The position numbers and the translations under genes were made by a program. From Paraglaciecola sp. MB-3u-78 (GTDB lineage Bacteria; Pseudomonadota; Gammaproteobacteria; Enterobacterales; Alteromonadaceae): a DNA stretch of 64,000 nucleotides. Under the pieces are notes generated by a model, which saw only the letters and a program-made list of their open reading frames with translations, had not been told where the DNA came from and searched no databases. Location: NCBI RefSeq assembly GCF_002835935.1, contig NZ_PJCF01000004.1, forward strand, positions 744,001 through 808,000, read 5' to 3'. Below are positions 54,669 to 64,000 of this stretch, in pieces. Every line of letters starts with the position of its first letter. Position 1 is the stretch's first letter.

Positions 54669-56801
54669 CTACTTTTTAACTAGAGACCAACAATGATGGA
54701 TTTTAGGATTACGCAGAAAATCTTCGGGCAAGGTTTGCTTCGAAATATCTTTAATGCTCAGTCCTAACTCAACCAGTGCAACCTCGTCTAACTTAAACTG
54801 TCGTAAGTTGTTTGAAAACAAAATCTCGCCGCCAGAATTGAGGCAAGTTACTGCATCTGTAATTAATGCTATATGGTCTCTTTGTACATCCCATGTTCCT
54901 TCCATTCGTTTTGAGTTGGAAAAAGACGGGGGATCAATAAACATTAAATCGTATTTACCGTTATGACGGTTTAGCCAAGTTAAACAGTCGGCTTGAATAA
55001 ATTCATAAGCGCCAGTTAACTTATTAATCTTGAAATTCTCTTTTGCCCAATCAATATAGGTATTAGACATATCGACTGTGGTAACAGATTTTGCACCACC
55101 TAAAGCGGCATGAACAGAAAAACTGCCCGTGTAGGCAAACAAGTTAAGTACGTCTTTGCCTTTGGATTTCTGTTGGAATAATTGACGTGTCACTCTATGG
55201 TCTAAAAATAACCCAGTATCTAAATAGTCATATAAATTGACCTGAAACTTTGCACCGTTTTCAAACACTTCAATCGTTTCTTTTCGTTGCGACACTTTTT
55301 GGTATTGGTTTGTACCTTTTTGTTGTTCTCTGACTTTAAGAACAATCTTATTGGGATCAATACCTGTGACTTGTGGTAAAGCCACCATGACTTCCTGTAC
55401 GCGTCTTTTCGCTTTTTGTTCAGGAACGTCTTTAGGTGCTGAATATTCTTGTACCACTAAGTAATCAGCATATCTGTCCACTGCTACATTGTATTCAGGT
55501 AAATCGGCGTCATAAATACGATAACAATTAGTATTTTGATTTTTTAACCATTTATTGGTTTTCACCAAGTTTTTACCTAAACGATTAGAAAAGTCAGTAT
55601 TAACTGTTTTATTTTCTCTAACTTGGCAGTTTTTTTCATCTAATTCATAGTTAACTAATAAACATTCCAATTTACCGTTCATTAATTTGTATTCTTTTTT
55701 GGCCGCTAATTTCATTTGGCGTAACAAGTCACGGTCAGATGTTAATAACGACAGATGCCAGCTCTTAAATTCTTGTTTTAACCAACTGCCCCATTTTTGG
55801 AAAATGGGGATAAGTGAAGTGGTTTCACTTAACCTTTCACCATAAGGAGGGTTACTTACCATGTAACCGCTAGGTAAATCTGTCGATGGTAAGCTACATG
55901 CATCCTGTTGGGTAAATTTAATTAAGTTAGCAACACCTGCTGATTCTGCATTTTCTCTGGCAACAGAGATTATCGAGCTTTCAATATCATTGGCCCAAAT
56001 AACGCCGTTATGAGGCCGTCTAGCCTGCTCTGCTGCTTGGATTAGATTGTCCCAGCTAGATTTGTCATGCTGTTTCCATGCATCAAATCCCCAGGACTCG
56101 CGTTTTAAGCCTGGTGCTATATTTGTTGCCATCATCGCCGCTTCTATCGCAATGGTGCCAGAACCACACATGGGATCTATCAATGGTAATTGCTTATTCT
56201 TGGGCCACCCGCTTCTAATAAGCATGGCACAGGCTAAATGTTCTTTCACTGGGGCTATGCCCGTTTTAGACCGATAATGTCTTTGATGTAAGCTTTGACC
56301 TGTTATATCAATATAAACACCCAAAATGCTTCGCCACATGCGGGCTTGAATTCTAATATTTGGAGAGACTTTACTGACTGAAGGACGAACATCGAAAAAG
56401 GTTGAAAATTGATCAACTATGGCATCTTTTACTCGCAAACCGCCAAACTGAGTATTATTAATGCTTTGGTTGGTACCGGTAAAGTCCACCATAAAGGTAT
56501 CGTCTACGCCAAAATGTGTTGGCCAGTTTGCTTGATCAGTGACTTTGTATACATCGTCTGCAGTATTGACTTCGCCTTCGGCAAGCTTAACTAACACTCG
56601 GTTTGCCAAACGCGACCAAATACAGACTTTATACGCGTCAGCGAGTTCGCCGCTAAACAACACTTGTCCGGGTTTTGATTTTACTGCCACGTCTGGGCAT
56701 ATCTCTGCTATTTCTTCTAAAAGCAGTCCGTCTAAGCCCTTAGACGTAGTGATTAAAAATTCGAACGTGTTGTCGGTCATAGTGTGGCTCAAGATACTCA
56801 T
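54669..56801 (-). CDS. rlmL: 23S rRNA methyltransferase RlmKL
   Basis: A 710-residue bifunctional enzyme. The N-terminal THUMP plus RlmL half (m2G2445) has LPLIDPMCGSGTIAIEAAMM (SAM binding) and MVSNPPYGERLSE (NPPY catalytic). The C-terminal RlmK half (m7G2069) has DVLNLFAYTGSFSVHAALGG and LMFIDPPSFSNSKRM. Total length agrees with E. coli RlmKL (702). ATG 56801 is taken; an ATG at 56780 (MTDNTFEFL) is equally possible. The glutaredoxin-like gene follows within a few bases. Confidence 0.94.
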   Translation of the reverse strand: MSILSHTMTDNTFEFLITTSKGLDGLLLEEIAEICPDVAVKSKPGQVLFSGELADAYKVCIWSRLANRVLVKLAEGEVNTADDVYKVTDQANWPTHFGVDDTFMVDFTGTNQSINNTQFGGLRVKDAIVDQFSTFFDVRPSVSKVSPNIRIQARMWRSILGVYIDITGQSLHQRHYRSKTGIAPVKEHLACAMLIRSGWPKNKQLPLIDPMCGSGTIAIEAAMMATNIAPGLKRESWGFDAWKQHDKSSWDNLIQAAEQARRPHNGVIWANDIESSIISVARENAESAGVANLIKFTQQDACSLPSTDLPSGYMVSNPPYGERLSETTSLIPIFQKWGSWLKQEFKSWHLSLLTSDRDLLRQMKLAAKKEYKLMNGKLECLLVNYELDEKNCQVRENKTVNTDFSNRLGKNLVKTNKWLKNQNTNCYRIYDADLPEYNVAVDRYADYLVVQEYSAPKDVPEQKAKRRVQEVMVALPQVTGIDPNKIVLKVREQQKGTNQYQKVSQRKETIEVFENGAKFQVNLYDYLDTGLFLDHRVTRQLFQQKSKGKDVLNLFAYTGSFSVHAALGGAKSVTTVDMSNTYIDWAKENFKINKLTGAYEFIQADCLTWLNRHNGKYDLMFIDPPSFSNSKRMEGTWDVQRDHIALITDAVTCLNSGGEILFSNNLRQFKLDEVALVELGLSIKDISKQTLPEDFLRNPKIHHCWSLVKK

Positions 56802-56917
56802 AGATTAAAACGGCCGCGATTATACGGTAAATGTCGACTAAGCGCATGTTTAATCGACATTTAAAAGAAGCGAACTATTTGAATTAATTATCGTGGTGTA
56901 AAGGTATCTATTAAAAG

Positions 56918-57454
56918 TTATGCGCTAAGTTGGGAGCTGATTTCAGATAATAAAGGTTCAAGTCGAGTTTTTGCTAGCTTAATTAAATCAAACTGTTTTA
57001 AGAATTTGTTTTCATTAAGTTGTAGTTTCGACGATATCAGCATACAAGTTGCAAGAGATTGTTCATCAGTCAAAACCAATACAACGCCAGAATTAAATTG
57101 ATTAACAACTCTGGCTAACCTGTGATGAAAACCAAAAGGCTCAACCTCATCTAAAAACCAACTTTTGGGTGACACAGGCTTATGGAACATTGTCGCTGCC
57201 GTGGCATTAATTAAAATGTGTGTGAGTTGCGCATCTGAAAATTGCCCGCCACTAGCAAGCAAGTGATCAGCAAATGTTAGATAACATTCCGTGTCAGATA
57301 AATTGAACAACTGATCCGACGTTGGTAAATCTATAATCTGTTTTTGTCCATACGCAGTTGTACACTGCCACTCTTCTCCCATAGACAACATCAGTTGACT
57401 ATTTTCAGAAAACCAATACCAATCTGACATGGGATGGAGCATAAAACTGAACAA
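56918..57454 (-). CDS. zapC: Cell division protein ZapC
   Basis: A 178-residue protein of the ZapC family, which bundles FtsZ at mid-cell. Recognisable segments are DWYWFSENSQLMLSMGEEW near the N-terminus, KPVSPKSWFLDE in the middle (compare the KPQMPKSWHF of E. coli) and the C-terminal ALCLL-like ATCMLISSKLQLNENKFLK. Possible starts are 57454, 57442 and 57430; the last gives the best match to E. coli. It lies between pyrD and rlmKL, as in enterobacteria and alteromonads. Confidence 0.85.
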   Translation of the reverse strand: MFSFMLHPMSDWYWFSENSQLMLSMGEEWQCTTAYGQKQIIDLPTSDQLFNLSDTECYLTFADHLLASGGQFSDAQLTHILINATAATMFHKPVSPKSWFLDEVEPFGFHHRLARVVNQFNSGVVLVLTDEQSLATCMLISSKLQLNENKFLKQFDLIKLAKTRLEPLLSEISSQLSA

Positions 57455-57557
57455 TCTCTGTAGTTAATAACAGTTAAAAAATACCATATGTTTTTAGCCT
57501 TTGGGTGATTTATTACCATTTTAATTAGTCTAAAAGAACCAGATCAATGCAGGATCA

Positions 57558-58565
57558 TTATATAGCATCAACGATCTCCTTGATCACTTTTGGCCCCTGG
57601 TAGATCAATGACGTATACAGTTGGATCAATGTTGATCCGGCCTCGATCCGTGCCTTTGCAGACTTCGCGGAGTGAATGCCCCCTACCCCTATAACCGGTA
57701 TTCTCCCTGCTATCACTTCGACAAGCTTCTCAGATACAGCCTGACTCTTAGCTGATAACACTGCGCCGCTTAGACCACCCATTTCCTCTGCATATTCTTG
57801 TCCTAACACTTCTTTTCTATCTAAAGTGGTGTTGGTTGCGATCACACCATCGATCTTGGCATTGATCAAAGAATTAGACATGTCGACAATTTCCTGCTCC
57901 GTTAGATCAGGTGCGATCTTAACGAGGATCGGTACATATTTAGCGTACTGAATTTGCAATAACTTTTGTTCATTCTTAATACCAATTAACAGCTCATCTA
58001 AGGCTTTGCCGTGTTGCAAATTCCGTAATCCTGGCGTGTTGGGTGAAGAGATATTGACGGTGACATAACTCGCATAGTTGTAGACTTTACGCAGACAAAT
58101 GAGGTAGTCATGCAACGCCTGCTCTTCCAAAGTATCTTTATTTTTACCAATATTGATACCTAGAATACCTGTATATTTTGCCTTTTTGACGTTTTCAATC
58201 AGGTTATCCACCCCCTTATTATTAAATCCCATACGGTTAATAATGGCCTGACCTTGAGGTAAACGATACATTCTGGGTTTGTCATTGCCCGGTTGTGGTT
58301 TAGGTGTGACGGTGCCAATTTCAATAAAACCAAAACCCATAGCGGCAAAAGCATCAATGCACTCTCCGTTTTTATCTAAACCTGCAGCTAGTCCCAGGGG
58401 ATTTTTAAAGGTTAATCCAAACACTTGCACTGGTTTATCAGTTAAATTTTGTTTATATACACAATTTAATAGATTGTTCTGAGTACGTTTAAGCCAATTA
58501 ATTGTGAAGTCATGGCTCCACTCGGCATCTTGGGTAAACAATAATTTTTGGATAATGGAATACAT
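57558..58565 (-). CDS. pyrD: Dihydroorotate dehydrogenase (quinone), class 2
   Basis: A 335-residue membrane-associated flavoenzyme of pyrimidine synthesis, oxidising dihydroorotate with quinone. The N-terminal amphipathic segment is [20 protein letters not shown], typical of class 2. FMN-binding and catalytic parts are [49 protein letters not shown] (catalytic Ser) and [18 protein letters not shown]. Length is that of E. coli PyrD (336). The terminator of the upstream gdh gene lies between the two. Confidence 0.96.
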   Translation of the reverse strand: MYSIIQKLLFTQDAEWSHDFTINWLKRTQNNLLNCVYKQNLTDKPVQVFGLTFKNPLGLAAGLDKNGECIDAFAAMGFGFIEIGTVTPKPQPGNDKPRMYRLPQGQAIINRMGFNNKGVDNLIENVKKAKYTGILGINIGKNKDTLEEQALHDYLICLRKVYNYASYVTVNISSPNTPGLRNLQHGKALDELLIGIKNEQKLLQIQYAKYVPILVKIAPDLTEQEIVDMSNSLINAKIDGVIATNTTLDRKEVLGQEYAEEMGGLSGAVLSAKSQAVSEKLVEVIAGRIPVIGVGGIHSAKSAKARIEAGSTLIQLYTSLIYQGPKVIKEIVDAI

Positions 58566-58582
58566 AATTTCTCTTTAATCAT

Positions 58583-58618
58583 AAAAAAGCCCTGGCACGT
58601 ATTAACGAAAACCAGGGC
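58583..58618 (-). terminator. Rho-independent terminator after NAD-glutamate dehydrogenase
   Basis: On the minus strand a 7-bp stem GCCCTGG/CCAGGGC (58612-58618 and 58589-58595) with a 16-base loop is followed by six T. Confidence 0.88.
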
Positions 58619-58658
58619 GTTGTTAAATGTAAAGGGCTTAAATAAATAGGCCCTATTA

Positions 58659-61600
58659 TCAGTTATTGGCGTTGATGCTCAGCAGCATTAACTCCCTAAG
58701 GGCAACTGAAAACTTAGCAAACTCATGGGTACTACTGGTTTTAAATTCAGACATCATATGATACCAGCGATCGAGTAACACTTGGTTATTGTGCATCCAA
58801 TTATTTAGAATTGATTCTGCATCTTTATTCTTTGGATCGGATGCTAACAATACTGACGTAATCGATCTTTGTTGCCAATCAAGCTCTTCACGATATGAAG
58901 CTCGTGCCAATGCTTGCCAATGATTACTCACTGCTTGACTATCTATTTGTGCCAAGAACCAATGTAATTCAAGCTTTGAACCTAACTTAAAGTACAAATT
59001 AGATACCAGTTTTATATCTCGTTTGTCAGTTTCAGCCACTTGAGTTAAGTCCATACATGGGAACATATTACTAAGAGATGAAACTCTGTAAGCGATTGAG
59101 TCTGGCACGCCGGCATTGGTCAGCTCAAGACACGCGCTTTCAAGTTGTTGATATTCACTTTCTACTAAATAATCCTGAATATTGACGAATAAATCCTCAA
59201 AAGTAGAACGATAACTATCAATCGAATCTTGAATACTAAGAGTTTTACTACAATGACGTAGATACCAGCGAGAGGCACGACGCAATGTTCTTCGCATACT
59301 TTCGAGCATGCGCAATTGCACGTCTGAAGATACTTTATTATCTAAGTCTTCAACCTCATGCCATAAGCTTTGCATTCCAAAAATGCCTTTCACCACAGAA
59401 TAAGCAGTGGCTATCTCATCAACACCAGCCCCGGTTTCTTCTTGTATTCTAAAGACATAATTCATGCCCATATCATTAATGATATTATTGGTTAATTTTG
59501 TGGCGATGATTTCGCTTCTAAGGGGGTGCTGTTGCATCTGGGCAGAGAAATTTTCTTGTAGCTTTTTAGGGAAGGCTTCAATCAATAACTTTCCGTGGTA
59601 TGGATTATCAGTTATAGATGCAATATTAAACTGTTCTTTCATGACCATTTTCCCATAAGCAATCAAAACTGATAACTCTGGTCGTGTTAAGCCCGTGGAC
59701 TTCGCCAGCCGGTCAGAAATTTCATCATCAGCAGGGATAAACTCTAGTTCCCTGTTTAAGTACCCTTCTCGCTCTAAGCCATGAATAAAACGTAACTGCT
59801 CTCTAAGTTGGTTTACTCCGCCTAACTCAGATATTGATATGGACTCTGTTTGACGGTAACAATCTTGGATAACCAATTCGCCTACTTCATCCGTCATTTC
59901 ATACAATATATTGTTACGCTGTTTAATGGTTAAATCACCAGCATTAACTAAAGAGTTAAGCAGAATTTTGATATTAACTTCATTATCTGAACAATCCACA
60001 CCACCCACATTATCAATAAAGTCAGTGTTTACTTTGCCGCCATTTCTAGCAAATTCTATTCGTCCAAGCTGAGTCGCCCCTAAATTTCCACCTTCACCGA
60101 TTATTTTGGCTTGTAACTGGTTACCATTTACCCGCACATCGTCATTAGCACGATCACCAACTTGGGTGTGGTTCTCTTTAATACTTTTAACGTAGGTACC
60201 AATGCCACCATTCCAAAGTAGGTCAACTGGCATTTTTAATACGTTATGAATAAGTTCATTGGGTGTCATGTTTTGTTGTTTAGTCCCCAGCCACTTTTTC
60301 ATTTCTGTGGTCAGTTTAATCGACTTAGCGGAACGACTGAAAATATCACCACCTTTAGAAATAAGCTTTCTGTCATAATCGTCCCAACTCAGTGAAGGAT
60401 TTTCAAATAACCGTTGCCTTTCTTTATATGTAGTCTCAATATTTGGGCTAGGGTCAAAAAAGATATGTAAGTGGTTAAAAGCACAGATTAATTTAGTATG
60501 AGTAGATAACAACATACCGTTACCAAATACATCACCCGCCATGTCGCCTATTGCAACACAAGTAAAATCAGTGGTCTGACAATCTTTACCCATTTCTCTG
60601 AAATGACGCTTAACAGACTCCCATGCTCCCTTTGCGGTAATGCCCATTTTTTTATGGTCGTAACCAATGCTGCCACCTGAAGCAAACGCATCACCTAACC
60701 AAAAATTAAACTCGTCTGAGATACCATTCGCAATATCAGAGAAGGTAGCCGTTCCCTTATCTGCTGCAACAACCAAATAAGCGTCATCTTCATCTAGTCT
60801 GACAACATCTTTTGGATGCACCACTTTGCCTTCAACTATGTTATCGGTGATATCCAGTAAACTACGGATAAATATTTTGTAGCACTCTTGGCCTTCTTTT
60901 TGGAAAGCTTCACGGCCCTGATCCATAGGTAAGTTTTTACAAACAAACCCGCCTTTAGCGCCTACTGGCACAATCACAGTATTTTTAACTTGTTGTGCTT
61001 TTACTAAGCCTAATATTTCTGTCCTGAAATCTTCTTGTCGGTCTGACCAACGTAACCCACCTCGTGCTACCTTTCCGCCTCTTAAATGCACACCTTCAAT
61101 ACGCGGTGAGTACACAAAAATTTCAAACTTAGGTCTAGGTAATGGCATCTCAGGAATAAGTTCAGGCAACATTTTGTATGAAACATAAGGTTTTTGATTG
61201 CCCAGTTCATCTTTTTGATAAAAGTTGGTACGCAAAGTCGCCAAAATCAAATCCAGATAACGACGGATAATCCTGTCATCATCTAAATTAGATACGTTCT
61301 CTAATTGTTCTTTAATAGTGTTGAGCATTGTTTCTTCAACTTTGCTAGTACCCTTAGTTTTAGGGTCAAACTTTTGATGAAATAATTGAACCAGTAAAGT
61401 TGCGATTTTGGGATAGTTTGCAAGGGTATTTGCAATGTAGTCACGGCTAAAAGAACCGCCGATTTGACGCATATATTTTGCGTAGGAACGTAAAATAGTC
61501 ACATTTCTACCCGTTAATCCTGCACCCAATACTAAACGATTAAACGGGTCATCTTCTAAGGCGTTATACCAAACTTCTGAAAATGCTGTTTGGAATAACA

Positions 61601-63509
61601 TCTGAGCCTGCCCCATATCCATGTCATTGCTGGTGTTATGCAACATTGAGAAATCCATGATCCAATTAACTTGCTCTTCATTATGGCTGATTTTAAAGGG
61701 ACTTTCATCTATGACTCGTAAACCAAAGTTTTCAAGCATAGGCAATACAGCTGACAAATGGATGGGTTCATTCCCGTGAAACAGTTTCAACCTAACCGCT
61801 TTACTTTCTGGCCCTTCTTCTTGAGGTCGGTAGAACAACATATCTAAAGTATGTTCTGTATTAAGCAACTCAAGTTTTTCGATATCAACTAATGCAGCAC
61901 TGGGCAAATTGTACTCTTTGTAACTGCTTGGAAAAGCATTGACATAACGCTGTTCAAGTTTTTTGCCTTTTGCCTCACCATGATTAGAGCGAATAGTACT
62001 GGCTAATCTGTCATCCCAGCTTCTATTTAATTCGATGATGTTTTTCTCGATATCCTTCACATTATATTCCGCATTATTATTTTTCACTCTGACAATGTAA
62101 TGGGTTCTCGCATAGACAGATTCTGAAAAATAAGTGGTAAATTCAACATCTTCTTCGCTGGCGAAAGATTGTTTTAGTAGTACCTGAGTATCTTTTCGTA
62201 ACTGGGTGTTATAACGCTCTCTGGGTACAAACACCATACAAGAAATAAAACGGCCAAATACATCTTTACGTGGAAACAGCCTAGAGATCCCACGCTCTTG
62301 CATTTGAAAAATACCCAATACAATTTTTGCGAGTTCTTTAACGCTGCCTTGAAGTAATTCGTCTCGAGGATAGGTTTCAATTATATTCAAAAAAGCTTTA
62401 TGCCCATGTGAGCCAGGATCAAAACCAGACAATTTAGATATTTCGTTGATTTTTTCCTGAAGCACAGGCAATTGTGTAGCACTACTATTATAAAATGAAG
62501 CTGAGTAAAGACCAATAAACCTATCTTCTCCAATGACCTTACCTTCATCATCAAAACGTTTAATGCCAACATAATCTAAATAGGCGGGACGATGAACCCT
62601 AGAGCGTGAATTGGTTTTTGTCAGCATCAATGGGTTATGACTCAGTGCTTCTTCTCTAGCCGAAGGCGGAATATTTGACAATACTCGGTCACGATTAGTC
62701 TTTGAGTTTTTCATCAGGCCTAAACTAGAATCATTATCGGCGACCCAGCGGTAATCACCTTTTATAGCCTTAGCGCTATAAGAACGGTATCCCATTAAGG
62801 TGAAATTGTGATCGTTAAGCCATGCTAAAAAGTTTTCAGTTTGTTTTTTCTGCACTTCAGATATTGGACACTGACTAGTTTTGAATTCCTCAATAATATC
62901 TCTTAACCTAGCTCGCATGGGTTGCCAATCTTGCACCGCCATAGACACATCGTTAACGACTGACATCAGCTCATCTGTGAGTTGCTCTAAAGCAAGTTTT
63001 GATGTTTGTCTGTCTACTTCAATCAGAACAACGGTTTGTCTGATAACCTCTTTGTTTTTACTGCTACTACTTTCAAAGGAAACTAATGTGTGTTGATCAT
63101 CACGCTTCAGTCCAATAGGACAATGCAATAACAAGTGTGCCGTTATGCCCATTTTATTCAGTGCCATTCGAACTGAATCCACTAAAAATGGCATATCAGT
63201 GACAATAATTTCTACTATAGTATGAGTTGATTGCCATCCGTGTTTACTAATGGCGGGATTAAAAGCGCGAATAAAAGGTGCATCGCCTTGATAATCCACA
63301 AACTGATTCCACAAACTCAAGGTTGCACCGTAAAGGTTATCCTCAGTTCGGTTATCTAAATCATCATGTGCAATGTTTTTGAAGAGTATTTTGGAAAAAT
63401 TTGTAACTTGTTCAACCCGATCAGAAGCGACTTTTTTATTAATCAATTTATAGACATTTTCAAGTAGAACTGAATGTTGGTTATCTGCAACCGTCATATG
63501 TTTACCCAT
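58659..63509 (-). CDS. gdhB: NAD-specific glutamate dehydrogenase (large, GDH-L180 type)
   Basis: A 1616-residue enzyme converting glutamate and NAD+ to 2-oxoglutarate and ammonia. The N-terminal half is the long regulatory region with ACT-like parts. The central catalytic part shows GGLRWSDRQEDFRTEILGL, VKNTVIVPVGAKGGFVCK (catalytic Lys) and then DMAGDVFGNGMLLS and GGIGTYVKS. The dinucleotide fold contains IGEGGNLGATQLGRIEFA. Length matches the 180-kDa class of proteobacteria (about 1600). An ATG at 63497 is an alternative start. It probably serves catabolic glutamate use. It stands alone, with a terminator after it. Confidence 0.95.
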   Translation of the reverse strand: MGKHMTVADNQHSVLLENVYKLINKKVASDRVEQVTNFSKILFKNIAHDDLDNRTEDNLYGATLSLWNQFVDYQGDAPFIRAFNPAISKHGWQSTHTIVEIIVTDMPFLVDSVRMALNKMGITAHLLLHCPIGLKRDDQHTLVSFESSSSKNKEVIRQTVVLIEVDRQTSKLALEQLTDELMSVVNDVSMAVQDWQPMRARLRDIIEEFKTSQCPISEVQKKQTENFLAWLNDHNFTLMGYRSYSAKAIKGDYRWVADNDSSLGLMKNSKTNRDRVLSNIPPSAREEALSHNPLMLTKTNSRSRVHRPAYLDYVGIKRFDDEGKVIGEDRFIGLYSASFYNSSATQLPVLQEKINEISKLSGFDPGSHGHKAFLNIIETYPRDELLQGSVKELAKIVLGIFQMQERGISRLFPRKDVFGRFISCMVFVPRERYNTQLRKDTQVLLKQSFASEEDVEFTTYFSESVYARTHYIVRVKNNNAEYNVKDIEKNIIELNRSWDDRLASTIRSNHGEAKGKKLEQRYVNAFPSSYKEYNLPSAALVDIEKLELLNTEHTLDMLFYRPQEEGPESKAVRLKLFHGNEPIHLSAVLPMLENFGLRVIDESPFKISHNEEQVNWIMDFSMLHNTSNDMDMGQAQMLFQTAFSEVWYNALEDDPFNRLVLGAGLTGRNVTILRSYAKYMRQIGGSFSRDYIANTLANYPKIATLLVQLFHQKFDPKTKGTSKVEETMLNTIKEQLENVSNLDDDRIIRRYLDLILATLRTNFYQKDELGNQKPYVSYKMLPELIPEMPLPRPKFEIFVYSPRIEGVHLRGGKVARGGLRWSDRQEDFRTEILGLVKAQQVKNTVIVPVGAKGGFVCKNLPMDQGREAFQKEGQECYKIFIRSLLDITDNIVEGKVVHPKDVVRLDEDDAYLVVAADKGTATFSDIANGISDEFNFWLGDAFASGGSIGYDHKKMGITAKGAWESVKRHFREMGKDCQTTDFTCVAIGDMAGDVFGNGMLLSTHTKLICAFNHLHIFFDPSPNIETTYKERQRLFENPSLSWDDYDRKLISKGGDIFSRSAKSIKLTTEMKKWLGTKQQNMTPNELIHNVLKMPVDLLWNGGIGTYVKSIKENHTQVGDRANDDVRVNGNQLQAKIIGEGGNLGATQLGRIEFARNGGKVNTDFIDNVGGVDCSDNEVNIKILLNSLVNAGDLTIKQRNNILYEMTDEVGELVIQDCYRQTESISISELGGVNQLREQLRFIHGLEREGYLNRELEFIPADDEISDRLAKSTGLTRPELSVLIAYGKMVMKEQFNIASITDNPYHGKLLIEAFPKKLQENFSAQMQQHPLRSEIIATKLTNNIINDMGMNYVFRIQEETGAGVDEIATAYSVVKGIFGMQSLWHEVEDLDNKVSSDVQLRMLESMRRTLRRASRWYLRHCSKTLSIQDSIDSYRSTFEDLFVNIQDYLVESEYQQLESACLELTNAGVPDSIAYRVSSLSNMFPCMDLTQVAETDKRDIKLVSNLYFKLGSKLELHWFLAQIDSQAVSNHWQALARASYREELDWQQRSITSVLLASDPKNKDAESILNNWMHNNQVLLDRWYHMMSEFKTSSTHEFAKFSVALRELMLLSINANN

Positions 63510-63796
63510 TCTTTTTTAACTTATTAGTAGTAGGAAAATTTGTAATTACCGAGCAGACTAAGGTATTTATGATTAGCTACGCTCGATTAGACAAAAGACT
63601 GAGATATATAAAATTTTTTGTAACTTATGACACATTCTCGCTAAAATTATCGCGCAATAAAAGACTTATATTTACTTAATCTTTACAAATTTCATAGCTA
63701 TGCAAATTGAAAGCATAAAAAAGGCCCATAAGGGCCCTTAGAGTGGAAATTGACTAAATACTTATGCAGTTTATTTTCACAAGCAATGCAGTCTTA
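63510..63796. other. gdh promoter region and DUF2835 terminator
   Basis: AT-rich gap of 287 bp that should carry the gdh promoter. The only clear element is the terminator at 63717-63739. Confidence 0.5.
63717..63739 (-). terminator. Rho-independent terminator of the DUF2835 gene
   Basis: On the minus strand GGGCC and GGCCC arms (63732-63736 and 63723-63727) pair around a 4-base loop, extended by flanking A/T pairs, and are followed by six T. Confidence 0.85.
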
Positions 63797-64000
63797 TTAT
63801 GCTACTTTTTCAAAACTCTTAATTTTATTATTATCGTCAATCATTAATCTAAATCTACCCTTTATACCCATTGGACTCACATGGGGTCGTAAATTTCTGA
63901 CTGGTAATTGGATCCTTTTACCGTTGTCAGCTTTCATCACAACACTATTGATGCCTGGAATATAGAGCTGCACACATAATTCATATTTGAGCGACAAGGT
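63797..64000 (-). CDS. DUF2835 family protein (5' end beyond window)
   Basis: Minus-strand frame open to the edge of the window. It reads SLKYELCVQLYIPGINSVVM, then LPVRNLRPHVSPMGIKGRF and RLMIDDNNKIKSFEKV. This is DUF2835, a small (about 70-residue) gammaproteobacterial family of unknown function. A TTG at 63997 could be a start, but family members begin a few residues earlier with an aromatic strand, so the true start is probably outside. A good terminator follows. Confidence 0.8.
   Translation of the reverse strand, partial: TLSLKYELCVQLYIPGINSVVMKADNGKRIQLPVRNLRPHVSPMGIKGRFRLMIDDNNKIKSFEKVA

Overview
The window looks like a chromosomal segment of a marine gammaproteobacterium, most likely an alteromonad of the Glaciecola/Paraglaciecola/Alteromonas type. 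That placement is inferred from the AT-rich base use and from the right-hand housekeeping block (fabA, rmf, a DUF3466 protein, uup, a glutaredoxin-like gene, rlmKL, zapC, pyrD, NAD-glutamate dehydrogenase, DUF2835). No rRNA, tRNA or CRISPR array was seen.

Layout. (1) 1-2140: end of a metal-type two-component system, followed by a truncated receiver gene and a truncated dicarboxylate symporter that meet tail to tail at what looks like a deletion scar. (2) 2390-17860: a beta-CASP metallohydrolase, phosphofructokinase, PGPGW membrane protein, cardiolipin synthase, endo/exonuclease-phosphatase protein, an unknown His-rich protein, PEP synthase, an internally deleted SDR, NhaA, fumarase C, a CaCA-family cation exchanger and a CBS protein. 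(3) 17970-28580: a DUF211 - VIT1 - P-type Ca2+-ATPase operon, a LOG protein, an ArsR - RND - HlyD - rhodanese operon with a divergent DUF2892 gene, and a universal stress protein. (4) 28816-33780: a Crp/Fnr (FixK-like) regulator, a haem-PAS FixL-type kinase, FixJ, an extra receiver with Glu at the phosphorylation site, and cbpA-cbpM. (5) 34294-41238: a complete nine-gene N-ATPase operon in the order D-C-Q-R-B-E-F-A-G. (6) 41316-48484: HMG-CoA reductase, phosphoketolase, and an NDH-2 gene split by an IS1595-family element with an exact 8-bp target duplication. (7) 48550 to the end: the housekeeping block.

How it works together. The main observation is a likely low-oxygen regulon. FixL carries the haem-PAS signature, with the presumed proximal His and distal Arg in place. 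FixJ overlaps it. The Crp/Fnr protein next door lacks the N-terminal cysteines of O2-sensing FNR but keeps an FNR/FixK-type recognition helix. Ten TTGA(T/C)-N4-(A/G)TCAA-like boxes lie in intergenic DNA upstream of the metallohydrolase, pfk, nhaA, CBS gene, DUF211 operon, usp, N-ATPase (two), HMG-CoA reductase and phosphoketolase. Several sit about 41 bp upstream of a plausible start site, with a -10-like hexamer at the right spacing. The set suggests a fermentative and ion-homeostasis programme under oxygen limitation: glycolytic and phosphoketolase flux, a second rotary ATPase, Na+/H+ and Ca2+ transport, and stress proteins.

The island is also decaying. It holds remnants of a nitric oxide reductase, a Na+/phosphate symporter, a dicarboxylate symporter, an SDR and a small membrane protein, besides the IS-split ndh. 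All function and family calls were made by reading translations and motifs; no database search was run.
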